From assembly GCA_002345575.1 (NCBI GenBank), contig DDVX01000001.1, positions 1 to 35,969 on the forward strand: DNA of 35,969 bases, in the 5' to 3' direction. The stretch is from Stutzerimonas stutzeri. Lineage in GTDB: Bacteria > Pseudomonadota > Gammaproteobacteria > Pseudomonadales > Pseudomonadaceae. How positions within the stretch are numbered: the stretch's first letter is position 1; every line of letters starts with the position of its first letter. Shown here one piece after another: positions 1 to 8,383 of the stretch. The position numbers and the translations under genes are program-made. The notes below the pieces were generated by a model. It was not told the origin of the DNA and searched no databases. It was given only the letters and a program-made list of their open reading frames with translations.

Positions 1-80
1 GGCTACTTCAGACCATCCCTAGGTAAAATATCAATAATTCGCCACCCTCTGCTTATTAGCTCACACCCCAAGGATAGGAC

Positions 81-910
81 ATGCAAAAGGCTGCTCAGCT
101 CGCCCGCAACTTTCCCAGCCGGGTAAAGCTCGCTGCAATACAGATTTTCACGGCACGGACACCTTCCAATGAGCTGAAAGCTACCTTGCAACGTGCCTTT
201 GACGAACTAGCTTCCAGCAAGCGCACGAGGACGACCCTGGAGGCTCGCCTTCAAGAGAACCGTCTTTTCATTAAAAGCTCGCGCCTTACCGGTTTCCGCT
301 CACGCTTTCGTACGACGCTTGGCATTGAGCGGCGAAAATGCGGACTTGACTGGGAGCTAGCAGAGTTGCTCAACACGGTAAGAGCGCAAGAGTTGCAAGC
401 GCCAACTGCCCGGCTTCTAGGCTTTGCATATCGTAAGCAACTTGGTCTGGTAAGGGATTTCTCACTGATATTCGAGCTTTTGGAAGACTACCTTCCGAGC
501 CATCAGTGGCTGGCGCAGGATGTTGATCCGTTACCGTTCTGAGGAGTTGCTTCACGCTTTTCCGCGAGCTTCATGAAAAACAGATTTATCATCTCGACTT
601 GTGGGCAGGCAACATTATGGTTGACTCTCGCGACGAATCACTTCGAGTCGTTGACTTTGAAAATTGCCTGCATGGGGCCACTCATTATGAACCTGAAATG
701 CTGGGCTTCATGTATGGCCACTTTTTTCAACGGGAAATCAACCGGCATGTCGATGAGCCCACTTATGACCGCCTGGTCAAAGAATCCATATCTGAACTCT
801 CTATCGATCCAGTTCGTTTCAAGCGCACCTACACCATGAGCAAGCACGAAAAAGTTGGGCGTAAGGAGCGGCACCTACTACACCGCCGCGGCCTTCTGAT
901 AACAGGCTGA
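81..910 (+). pseudogene. Frameshifted LPS/sugar kinase-like gene
   Basis: Two reading frames together make one kinase-fold protein of about 275 residues. The first frame (81-542, ATG with AAGGA at 70-74) holds the N-lobe and ends at a TGA at 540-542. The second frame, readable from about 527 to the TGA at 908-910, holds the C-lobe with the catalytic-loop signature HLDLWAGN and the metal-binding DFE, both intact. Moving from the first to the second frame needs only one lost base between about 524 and 540. The family resembles the small bacterial kinases that phosphorylate LPS core sugars. The gene sits at the edge of an LPS core locus, which fits. It may be a recent pseudogene, a phase-variable or programmed frameshift, or a sequencing error; the intact motifs argue that any decay is recent. 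The exact substrate is unknown. Confidence 0.6.
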
Positions 911-998
911 GCAAACACGCAGTTATCAGCGGGGACGCATCATCACAAAGATGGCTCCTAGGACAGAGCCCACCCCTATGGGATGGGGCTGGACTGCC

Positions 999-2420
999 CT
1001 ACGCCTTGCGGATCTTCTCGACGATGGCCGTGGTCGAGCTGTTTTCCACCAGGCCCAGAATACGCACGTCACCGCCCCAGGCCCTGACCAGCTCGGCACC
1101 GACCACCTGATCGACACCATAATCGCCGCCCTTCACCAGAACATCGGGACGTACCTGAACCAGCAGGCTCTCGGGAGTATTCTCGGAAAAGCACACCACC
1201 CAGTCCACCGCCTCCAGTCCGGCCAGCACAGCCATGCGTCGATCCACGGTATTGATCGGTCGACCCGGTCCTTTCAGGCGACTGACAGAGGCGTCGTCAT
1301 TGACTGCGACGATCAGGCGGTCGCCTTGCGCGCGGGCTTGCTCCAGATAGGTGACATGCCCGGCATGCAGGATGTCGAAACAACCATTGGTGAAGACGAT
1401 CTTCTCGCCCTGAGCGCGTGCATCCTCGACCACGGTCAGCAACTGCTCAACCGTCATGGTGCCGCGCCCTGACCCTTCCTCACGCTGAATGGCGCGGCGC
1501 AATTCCGGCGCGCTGACGCAGGCAGTACCCAGCTTGGCGACGACGATACTGGCAGCCAGGTTGGCCAGCGCCACCGCTTGCGGCAGCTCGGCACCGGCAG
1601 CCAGCGCGGCTGCCAGAGTGGAAATAACAGTGTCACCTGCACCCGTCACGTCGAAGACTTCACGCGCCCGTGCCGGCAGGTGCAATGCTGCCTGATCGGG
1701 GCGCAGCAGAGTCATGCCGTGCTCGCCACGGGTCACAAGCAACGCATCCAACTCCAAGCTGCGCATCAGTTCGGCACCCTTGGCCACCAGGTCGGCTTCG
1801 TCAGCACAACGACCCACGATGACCTCAAACTCACCCAGGTTCGGAGTGATCAGCGAGGCGCCTCGATAGATTTTAAAATCCTTGCCCTTGGGGTCGGCCA
1901 GTACCGGAATACCACGGCGGCGCGCGGCCTGGATCAGCGCCTGGTGATTCTTCAATGCCCCCTTGCCGTAATCCGAAAGTACCAGCACCTTGACGCCGGC
2001 CAGCAGACGCTCGACATCCTTGAGCAACGCATCGGCATCGGTCTCGAAGGCTTCCTCGAAATCCATGCGCAGCAGTTGCTGATGACGACTCATGACTCGC
2101 AGCTTGACGATGGTCGGCTGATGCTCAATGCGCTGAAAATGCGCCTGCACACCGGCTGCGGCCAAACTGTCGGTCAGGCTTTGGCAAGCCTCATCTTCGC
2201 CAGTGACCCCCACCAGCGCCGCTGGCGCACCCAGCGCGGCGATGTTCAACGCCACGTTGGCCGCGCCACCGGGGCGGTCTTCGATCTGCTCAACCTTGAC
2301 CACCGGCACCGGCGCCTCAGGCGAAATCCGTGACGTGCCGCCATGCCAGTAACGATCGAGCATAACATCGCCCACTACCAGAACAGGGGCTTGGTCAAAA
2401 CGGGGCATGGACAGCTTCAT
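999..2420 (-). CDS. hldE: Bifunctional heptose-7-phosphate kinase / heptose-1-phosphate adenylyltransferase HldE (RfaE)
   Basis: This cytoplasmic enzyme makes ADP-heptose for the LPS inner core: the N-terminal ribokinase-type domain phosphorylates D-glycero-beta-D-manno-heptose 7-phosphate at C1, and the C-terminal nucleotidyltransferase domain adds AMP. The 473-residue length equals the family norm. Domain 1 (about 1-320) has GGAANVALN near 51-59 and the catalytic GAGD at 260-263. Domain 2 (about 338-473) has the HxGH motif HAGH at 352-355 and the conserved tail ENSSTTAIVEKI. The frame stays open 70 codons further upstream, but that stretch overlaps the end of msbA and does not look like protein. 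The ATG at 2420 has GGAG seven bases upstream and gives the normal N-terminus (VLVVGDVMLDRYWHG). It lies 124 bases downstream of msbA and is probably co-transcribed with it. HldE feeds the WaaC and WaaF heptosyltransferases encoded further right. Confidence 0.97.
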   Translation of the reverse strand: MKLSMPRFDQAPVLVVGDVMLDRYWHGGTSRISPEAPVPVVKVEQIEDRPGGAANVALNIAALGAPAALVGVTGEDEACQSLTDSLAAAGVQAHFQRIEHQPTIVKLRVMSRHQQLLRMDFEEAFETDADALLKDVERLLAGVKVLVLSDYGKGALKNHQALIQAARRRGIPVLADPKGKDFKIYRGASLITPNLGEFEVIVGRCADEADLVAKGAELMRSLELDALLVTRGEHGMTLLRPDQAALHLPARAREVFDVTGAGDTVISTLAAALAAGAELPQAVALANLAASIVVAKLGTACVSAPELRRAIQREEGSGRGTMTVEQLLTVVEDARAQGEKIVFTNGCFDILHAGHVTYLEQARAQGDRLIVAVNDDASVSRLKGPGRPINTVDRRMAVLAGLEAVDWVVCFSENTPESLLVQVRPDVLVKGGDYGVDQVVGAELVRAWGGDVRILGLVENSSTTAIVEKIRKA

Positions 2421-2544
2421 GGAGGCTCCGACGGGGCAGGAAAAACGTTGCAAAGCATACCAGTATGGAGGCAGCAAATTCTTCCCGTTGCTTACCCGAG
2501 TGAACTGGTGCCGCACCGCCGGCTCCCTCAGGCTTCGACGGGAA

Positions 2545-4350
2545 TCATACTTCGCCCTCATCCTTGAACTGCGTCGCGTGCAGCCGTGCGTAGGCTCCAT
2601 TAGTCGCAAGCAGTTCAGCGTGCGTACCACGCTCGACGATGCGCCCCTGTTCCATCACCAGAATTAGGTCAGCCTTCTCGATGGTGCTCAGGCGATGGGC
2701 GATGACGAGCGTGGTACGGCCTGTCATCACATGATCCAGCGCGCCCTGGATATGCCGCTCGGACTCGGTATCCAGCGCCGAAGTCGCTTCATCCAGAATC
2801 AGTACCGGCGCGTTCTTCAATAGCGCACGAGCAATGGCCAAGCGCTGACGCTGCCCGCCGGACAGCAGTACGCCATTCTCGCCAACCTGGGTCTGATAAC
2901 CCTCAGGCATCTGCTTGATGAATTCATCAGCGTAGGCGTCGCGGGCCGCACGCTGGATATCGTCCAGTGGCGCGCCGGCCAGATCACCATAAGCGATGTT
3001 GTTGGCGACGGTGTCATTGAACAACGTGACCTGCTGTGTAACCAGAGCGATATGGCGGCGCAGGTTGCGCAGCCGGTAATCCGCGACGTCGACGCCATCC
3101 AGCAGAATCTGGCCCTGGTCATGCTGATAGAAGCGCGGGATAAGGTTTGCCAGGGTCGACTTACCACTGCCAGACCGACCAACAAGCGCCACCATCTGCC
3201 CTGGTTCGACGTTGAAGCTGATATCGTGCAAAACCTGCTTGTCAGTGCCTGGATAGACGAAACCAAGATCATGAACCTCCAGTCGGCCACTGACCTTGTC
3301 GCGCTCAACCGTACCGGCATCCAGCTCAGGGATTTCATCCAACTGCTCGAAGATGCTTTCAGCGCCCGCTACACCTTTCTGAATCGTTGAACTGACTTCC
3401 GAAAGTTGGCGAATGGGCTTCGGCAGCAGTCCTGCCAGCGTGATATAGGCCACCAGATCACCTGCCGACGCATCGCCACGCAGCAGCAACACGAGGAACA
3501 TCAACAGCGCCATTGCACTGTAAATCACCAATTGCAGGGAAGGCGTATAAACCGCGTTAGTCTTGACCATGCGCAGCTGCTTAGCGGTGTTATCAGTGCT
3601 GGAAGCCAAAAAACGAGCCTGTTCGTAAGGCTCGCCACCAAAGCTGCGTACCACTCGGTAGCCTTGAATGGTTTCGGATGCCACGTGGGTGACATCGCCC
3701 ATCGCGACCTGAATCTTCTTGCTCTGCTTGCGGAATTTCTTGCTGGCGCTGGATACCATCACGCCGATTACCGGCAGAATCGCTACCATCACCAGCGTCA
3801 ATTTCCAGTTCATCCACAGCAGCGTGCCGAACAGGAAAATCACCGTCATGCCTTCACGCACCACCACCTTGATCGCATCCGTCGCCGCACCGGTGACCAT
3901 GGTCACGTTGTAGGTGATGCGCGAGATCAGGTGGCCGGAGTTGTGGCTGTCGAAGTAACGGTTGGGCAACGTCAGCATGTTGTTGAACAGCGCCACGCGT
4001 AAGTCATGAACCAGGCCCAGCGAGACTTTCGCCAGGAAAAAATTGCCGAGGAAGGAACCGATGCCTTGCAGCAAGGCGATCAGCACGATCAGCATGGGCA
4101 CCGCCTGCAGCAGCTTCAGCTCAGCCAGCCACGGAAGATCCTGCAGATGAGGTACCTGGGCAAAAAAACTGGCGTCCGGGTTGTTAAGCCCATCGACGAA
4201 AAACTTGAGAATGTAGCCCAGCATGGGCTGGGTAGAAGCAAAAAGCAGGAAGCCGAGAAGGCTGATTACGAATAGTCCCCAGTAAGGGAGCACATAGCGC
4301 AGCAATCGCAAATAAACTTTTACGCTGGATTGCTGGGTAGAATTGGCCAT
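2545..4350 (-). CDS. msbA: Lipid A-core flippase MsbA (ABC transporter, fused TM and ATPase domains)
   Basis: MsbA is an inner-membrane homodimeric ABC exporter that uses ATP to flip lipid A-core from the cytoplasmic to the periplasmic leaflet. The 601-residue protein has an N-terminal transmembrane domain (about 20-330) with roughly six hydrophobic helices, then a nucleotide-binding domain. Walker A is GRSGSGKST at 391-399, the signature LSGGQ at 496-500, Walker B VLILDE at 516-521 and the switch histidine H552. The start ATG at 4350 is only 34 bases from the divergent start at 4385, so the promoters of the two transcripts must overlap or lie inside coding sequence. Its place beside hldE and the core ligase matches the Pseudomonas arrangement. 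Other lipid exporters share this architecture, but length, motifs and context make MsbA the clear choice. Confidence 0.95.
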   Translation of the reverse strand: MANSTQQSSVKVYLRLLRYVLPYWGLFVISLLGFLLFASTQPMLGYILKFFVDGLNNPDASFFAQVPHLQDLPWLAELKLLQAVPMLIVLIALLQGIGSFLGNFFLAKVSLGLVHDLRVALFNNMLTLPNRYFDSHNSGHLISRITYNVTMVTGAATDAIKVVVREGMTVIFLFGTLLWMNWKLTLVMVAILPVIGVMVSSASKKFRKQSKKIQVAMGDVTHVASETIQGYRVVRSFGGEPYEQARFLASSTDNTAKQLRMVKTNAVYTPSLQLVIYSAMALLMFLVLLLRGDASAGDLVAYITLAGLLPKPIRQLSEVSSTIQKGVAGAESIFEQLDEIPELDAGTVERDKVSGRLEVHDLGFVYPGTDKQVLHDISFNVEPGQMVALVGRSGSGKSTLANLIPRFYQHDQGQILLDGVDVADYRLRNLRRHIALVTQQVTLFNDTVANNIAYGDLAGAPLDDIQRAARDAYADEFIKQMPEGYQTQVGENGVLLSGGQRQRLAIARALLKNAPVLILDEATSALDTESERHIQGALDHVMTGRTTLVIAHRLSTIEKADLILVMEQGRIVERGTHAELLATNGAYARLHATQFKDEGEV

Positions 4351-4384
4351 TCGGCAAGCCCCATGAAACGGCTAGAGGAACAAA

Positions 4385-4984
4385 ATGCGGATTGTAACAG
4401 CGCAGGAATTGGAAAGCTGGCTAGCCAGTGGCAAAGTGCTTGAACAGGACACCCGGGGCCCCAAGGTCGTCGCCCTCGAGAATGGTCTGTTTCTAAAGAT
4501 TTTCCATACTCGCCGCCACCCTGTACTTGCACGCCTTTGGCCTTCGGCAAGTCGATTCCAACGCAACACCATGCGCTTGCGACAGATTGGAATTGCAGCC
4601 CCCAATGTGGTTGACGTGTTCTGGCTGGACGCTTCTCGCGGCCTTAGTGGCTGCCTCTATACCCCTTTACCGGGCGAGTCCATCGAAAGCCTGCACACTC
4701 GCAGCCCAAGTGAAACTCGCGCACTCCTACCGGCACTGGCAGCTTTTGTCAGAACACTACATCACCAAGGCGTTTATTTCCGCTCATTGCATTTGGGAAA
4801 TATTCTTTATTTAGGGCACAGTAACTTCGGACTAATCGACGTCCTTGACATGCAATTCAAGCGTCGCCCACTGAGCCGCTGGCTCGTAAGGCGCAATCTG
4901 GCGCACCTGGAAAAACATCTGCACCGACACAAGGTTTCCGGCTTCCCTTTGGAAATCTTGCTTGAAAGTTATGACAGGAGCTAA
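4385..4984 (+). CDS. Small kinase-like protein of the LPS core locus (often labelled toluene-tolerance protein)
   Basis: This 199-residue protein has a compact protein-kinase-like fold. A candidate nucleotide-binding lysine is at 38 (LFLKIF), the catalytic-loop region reads FRSLHLGN at 132-139 and the metal site LIDVLD has D152. The usual HxD of the catalytic loop is F-R-S here, so the catalytic aspartate is replaced by serine while the asparagine (N139) and D152 remain. It may therefore be a pseudokinase or use an altered mechanism. Start: ATG at 4385 with AGAGGA at 4375-4380. It is divergent from msbA and 83 bases upstream of the ligase gene, probably in the same transcript. Pseudomonas genomes carry a similar gene here (PA4998 position, from memory). 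A role in modifying or assembling the LPS core is inferred only from position. Confidence 0.75.
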   Translation: MRIVTAQELESWLASGKVLEQDTRGPKVVALENGLFLKIFHTRRHPVLARLWPSASRFQRNTMRLRQIGIAAPNVVDVFWLDASRGLSGCLYTPLPGESIESLHTRSPSETRALLPALAAFVRTLHHQGVYFRSLHLGNILYLGHSNFGLIDVLDMQFKRRPLSRWLVRRNLAHLEKHLHRHKVSGFPLEILLESYDRS

Positions 4985-5067
4985 TTGGCAGACTCTTCAT
5001 TGCACCTGCAACCAAGCTTACTTTGCCATCTTTTTAATAAGCAAAGCTTTCTAACAAGAGACTAGCC

Positions 5068-6210
5068 GTGCTCAAGAAAATTCTGGAAATTTTACCTTTC
5101 ACCATTTTTGCACTATATATCAGCCACTTCTTTCCCTTCTCATCCAAAGCCACTAACAATCTTTTCTATGTAGGCATTGCACTTCCTGGCCTGATTTTTA
5201 TCTTGCTACAGACGAAAAAAACAGCCCTATCGCACCTGCAAAATCTGCTTTTACCACTTTTATTGCTTGCATGCGTCGTTGCCATTTCAGCAGAGAAATT
5301 TGGTGATTTAAAATTCATTATGTATCTCGCCCTCTTTGCGATAGCGCTCAGCGCAACCAAAGACGGAAGGAGCCTTGCTCATCAGGGCATGTGGCTTGCC
5401 AGCTTGGCTAACATGGCAATACTTGTCGCCATAAGTATCCACTGGATCGCCTTATCCCTCCAAGCTAACTCAAGCATTCGCTACTCACAGATTCTTGGAT
5501 TCGAAATAAACCCTGTGCATTCAGCTTTGCTGATATCAATAAGCTTGGGCTATTTATGGACATTCCACTTGGAAAAGCGGTTGCAACAGCGAGGAGTTAT
5601 TGCTTTTGTTGCTGGCCTCTTCGCCTGTGTAGCCGTAGCGTTGCTCGTCACAATAATATTCCAAGCCAGGTCTGCATTTGTTGGCTTATGTTTATTCTTT
5701 GCCGTATATATTTATCAAATGAAAAAAAACCTATGGATTACAGCGTCTCTAGCAATGCTTGTAGCCTTGGTGATCTTCAGCTTAGGTGCTGACGACATAC
5801 TGGCCAATCGTGGCTTCAGCTATCGTCCACTTATTTGGGAAGATGCATTTAGGCGACTCATAGAGGACTGCGGAATGCTACTGGGCTGCGGCACAGATAA
5901 TTATTTGTTTGCAGGCCAGTTTCCTCACCCGCATAGTGGTTATGTAAGCGTGCTTTACCAGAGCGGCATCCTGGGCTTTATGGCATTCGCGATCTTCACT
6001 GTCATTTTTCTAGTCAGATCGTTTCGCAACGGCTCCCGTTGGCTGCCGCTGGCGATGATAGGTTGGGGGGCGCTTATTACTACCAGTAACGGAATGTTTA
6101 CTTCCCCATCCCACCCGCTCTGGATATATTTTTGGCTGCCCACGATCATGTGTCTGATAGAAAGCCGAGAGCATCGCGCGCAGTTCCGCCTAATCAAAAA
6201 AGCTGATTAG
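5068..6210 (+). CDS. waaL: O-antigen ligase / polymerase family membrane protein (WaaL-like)
   Basis: WaaL is a polytopic inner-membrane enzyme that, on the periplasmic side, joins undecaprenyl-linked O-antigen to lipid A-core. The 380-residue protein is very hydrophobic, with about ten or more membrane segments. Around residues 250-300 lies the large periplasmic loop typical of the family, with an arginine (RPLIWEDA) and the histidine-rich element FPHPHSGYVSVLYQSG followed by a membrane helix; a conserved His and Arg in this loop are needed in known ligases. The start is GTG at 5068 with AAGAG at 5056-5060. The gene is clearly AT-richer than hldE or msbA, as is common for ligases that co-vary with the outer core. 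Its last 21 bases overlap the end of the convergent pyruvyl transferase gene. A Wzy-type polymerase is a less likely alternative; the position next to msbA supports ligase. Confidence 0.8.
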   Translation: MLKKILEILPFTIFALYISHFFPFSSKATNNLFYVGIALPGLIFILLQTKKTALSHLQNLLLPLLLLACVVAISAEKFGDLKFIMYLALFAIALSATKDGRSLAHQGMWLASLANMAILVAISIHWIALSLQANSSIRYSQILGFEINPVHSALLISISLGYLWTFHLEKRLQQRGVIAFVAGLFACVAVALLVTIIFQARSAFVGLCLFFAVYIYQMKKNLWITASLAMLVALVIFSLGADDILANRGFSYRPLIWEDAFRRLIEDCGMLLGCGTDNYLFAGQFPHPHSGYVSVLYQSGILGFMAFAIFTVIFLVRSFRNGSRWLPLAMIGWGALITTSNGMFTSPSHPLWIYFWLPTIMCLIESREHRAQFRLIKKAD

Positions 6211-7155
6211 TGGACCGGATAATTCCTTGCTCGCTACACCATATTGCTTGGATAGAGCCGCAAGCTCTTCATATAAGCTTGCTACCCGCTCCTTGAAAAC
6301 CTGTTCGCCACTGAGGTAAGCGCGCTCCTTTGTGAGATGTTGCAAAAAATGCGCTAGCCGATTGCCAGCGTCACCGCGCAAATGGCCGGGAGGCATTTGC
6401 TTCAGCCAGCGTTTTCTACCCATTCCGACCCGAGCCAAGAATGATTTAACACGACGCTTAGTATGAAATGCCCCTCCCTCCTCAACGTAGCAGAATGCCG
6501 GATCATAAAACGCATCGGCCTTCAGAATCGTAGGAGACAGGTCGAACATCTGGCTCCAGTCGTACCACTTGCTTTCAAGAAAATGCGGACCGAACCGAAA
6601 TGGAACCCACGGGATACGAGCGATATCGGAAAAGATGGCGCCATGCATTGCCTCAGTAAGCACAAGCCGTGCTCCAGCCAACTTCCCAAGAAACTCTCCT
6701 ACCGGTAGCGCTGGTGATAGGAAAGTTAATCCAGCTTGCTGACATGCCGTTTCCCAATCGATATAGGCAAGGGAGGCATGATGCGGAATGACAACAATTG
6801 GGCCGATCGATGTTGAGTGCCGGTCAAGGGTGCCAAGAAGGTAAGCAGCATCGGCGATTGCCAGCCGCTCATCAGCACCGATTGCGTGCGCTGTCTGCTT
6901 ACCCCGGACACAGCGAATATCCCAGCGGGAATCGATTACTGGAAGGCGGCCATAGCCTGCGCCTGTGCCGAAGACGACGATGCGCTCGCAATTGCTGAGA
7001 CGCTTGCAAAAGTCCTCGCCAAGCAATGTTCCAACACCTAGTAAGCCAACTCGACTGTCGTCCGAAAAGAGATCCGGAGCCAACACTTTTCGCCAAAGCT
7101 GACGATTAAGCTCATCTCCCACATTGGGCGTCGCGTCATAGTAATAACACTTCAT
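6190..7155 (-). CDS. Polysaccharide pyruvyl transferase family protein
   Basis: Enzymes of this family (GumL, ExoV, CsaB types) transfer pyruvate from phosphoenolpyruvate to a sugar, usually forming a 4,6-ketal. The 321-residue protein begins with MKCYYYDATPNVGDELN, close to the ExoV-like start, and carries the C-terminal family motif EAMHGAIFSDIARIPWV near 168-184, including the conserved His171. The tail after about 225 is basic (KRRVKSFLARVGMGRKRW) and could contact membrane or glycolipid. It is the last gene of the leftward core cluster, 59 bases after the CgeB-like gene, and its end overlaps the end of waaL by 21 bases. No Wza/Wzc-type capsule genes are near, so the likely acceptor is an outer-core sugar of LPS. 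Family assignment is good; acceptor and product are inferred. Confidence 0.82.
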   Translation of the reverse strand: MKCYYYDATPNVGDELNRQLWRKVLAPDLFSDDSRVGLLGVGTLLGEDFCKRLSNCERIVVFGTGAGYGRLPVIDSRWDIRCVRGKQTAHAIGADERLAIADAAYLLGTLDRHSTSIGPIVVIPHHASLAYIDWETACQQAGLTFLSPALPVGEFLGKLAGARLVLTEAMHGAIFSDIARIPWVPFRFGPHFLESKWYDWSQMFDLSPTILKADAFYDPAFCYVEEGGAFHTKRRVKSFLARVGMGRKRWLKQMPPGHLRGDAGNRLAHFLQHLTKERAYLSGEQVFKERVASLYEELAALSKQYGVASKELSGPLISFFD

Positions 7156-7214
7156 AAATTCCGTCCTACGACAAGGCCGCCATGCTCTCTATTGTGCTTA
7201 CCAACCTGGCATAG

Positions 7215-8285
7215 CTATGCCGCAGACGATGGCAAACTAGCAGTCTTCGCTAATATTTGACAAACCCGCGCAGACCAACAATGAGCAGCAATAAATTCTG
7301 TATGACCAAGCTGGGCAATTCGTTCACGCTCGCGCGGGTTCGCCAGATAATATTCAACCTTTTCACGCAACTCGGTAGCTGAGTGAAAAGTCTCAATTTG
7401 TTCACCGGGCTTGAATATCTCAGCTATTTCTTCACAGTAATCAGTCAGCAAAAAGCAACCAGCGGAAAGGGCCTCGAATATACGCAAATTCACACCCGTC
7501 TCAGCACCGTAGAAATCCGAACGAGTAATATTCAGGACGATTTTCGAATCCTGAAGTAATGAAAGCAGCTCATCGCCCCAGACGGGCCTATCGTCAACCC
7601 GTAGCCGCAATGCGGTAGACATCAATGGGTAGTTTCGCTTCCAGCGTGCCCCACGAACAACAAGCCACTCGCGAATGTGCTCCAGTAGAAATATTCTCCG
7701 AAGGTCCGCGCTGCCAACAAACAGCACCTCAAACTTAGAACCTTGCTCTCGCTCGGGCATTAACTTAGCCCCAAAAGGCAGGTGATGAGCATTCAACCCA
7801 AGGGTATCGCGGAAAAATCGTGTGGTGACCTTTGAAAAGGAAAAAAGCACATCATAAAGAGGCAATTCATTTTTTAGGAAAAAAACAAACTCCCTCTGCT
7901 TGGAATACAAGTTGCAACTATCCGTATCATAAATCAGGAACTTTGCACCAACCTCTTTTGCCAGCTGTTTAACTGCTGCCGGATCATAGTGCTTATAGAG
8001 AAAGCCAATTACTAATATATGAGTAGGCTTTTCACGCCTGACCTCTTCTTCAAGCTCCTTCAATTGCAAACGAGGCAGATGAAAAAATGCTGCCCTGTCT
8101 CGCAATTTATTACGCATTTTATGAAAAGCCGAACGAATGCCATAGAACAGCCTTGAGCGCTGCCGCAACGCATCCAAGTAGACAGTTGGAGTTCCGTGCT
8201 CATTAAAAGCCTCATGAAGCTCGCGCCCCAAGGGAACACCGCCAATACCATCGATAATAAAAAACTTTTTTTGCTCGTCGGTCAT
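7215..8285 (-). CDS. CgeB-like / group 1 glycosyltransferase
   Basis: This protein of about 356 residues has two Rossmann-like halves. The first (IDGIGGVPLGRELHEAF) includes a segment (THILVIGFLYKHYDP, then FLIYDTDSC) typical of CgeB-like glycosyltransferases. The second ends in a nucleotide-sugar binding region (AETGVNLRIFEALSAGCFLL) followed by EIAEIFKPGEQI, as in the Glyco_trans_1_2 group. It probably adds an outer-core or O-unit sugar at the cytoplasmic face of the inner membrane; donor and acceptor are unknown. The frame can begin three codons earlier at TTG 8294; I prefer ATG 8285 because AAGGG at 8298-8302 lies 12 bases from it but only 3 from the TTG. GC content is low, like the neighbouring waaL. 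It is separated by about 98 bases from the GT2 gene upstream. Confidence 0.78.
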   Translation of the reverse strand: MTDEQKKFFIIDGIGGVPLGRELHEAFNEHGTPTVYLDALRQRSRLFYGIRSAFHKMRNKLRDRAAFFHLPRLQLKELEEEVRREKPTHILVIGFLYKHYDPAAVKQLAKEVGAKFLIYDTDSCNLYSKQREFVFFLKNELPLYDVLFSFSKVTTRFFRDTLGLNAHHLPFGAKLMPEREQGSKFEVLFVGSADLRRIFLLEHIREWLVVRGARWKRNYPLMSTALRLRVDDRPVWGDELLSLLQDSKIVLNITRSDFYGAETGVNLRIFEALSAGCFLLTDYCEEIAEIFKPGEQIETFHSATELREKVEYYLANPRERERIAQLGHTEFIAAHCWSARVCQILAKTASLPSSAA

Positions 8286-8383
8286 ACTAGGCAAAGACCC
8301 TTAGCCATTTGCTTACCGGCCCCGAAACTGTTGACTTATAGCAACGCATCCAAAAAATCCTTAGCGAATACCATGCCTAAAAT

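Noticed and set aside
967..990. Possible terminator hairpin (AGCCC with GGGCT) between the frameshifted kinase and hldE
   Set aside because: The stem is bulged and has no T-run on either strand; too weak to list.
2421..2630. N-terminal extension of the hldE frame by 70 codons
   Set aside because: It overlaps the end of msbA, is not protein-like, and the internal ATG 2420 has a ribosome site and gives the normal family length.
5021..5046. CTTTGC/GCAAAG stem before waaL
   Set aside because: Six-base stem with a 14-base loop in AT-rich sequence; expected by chance.
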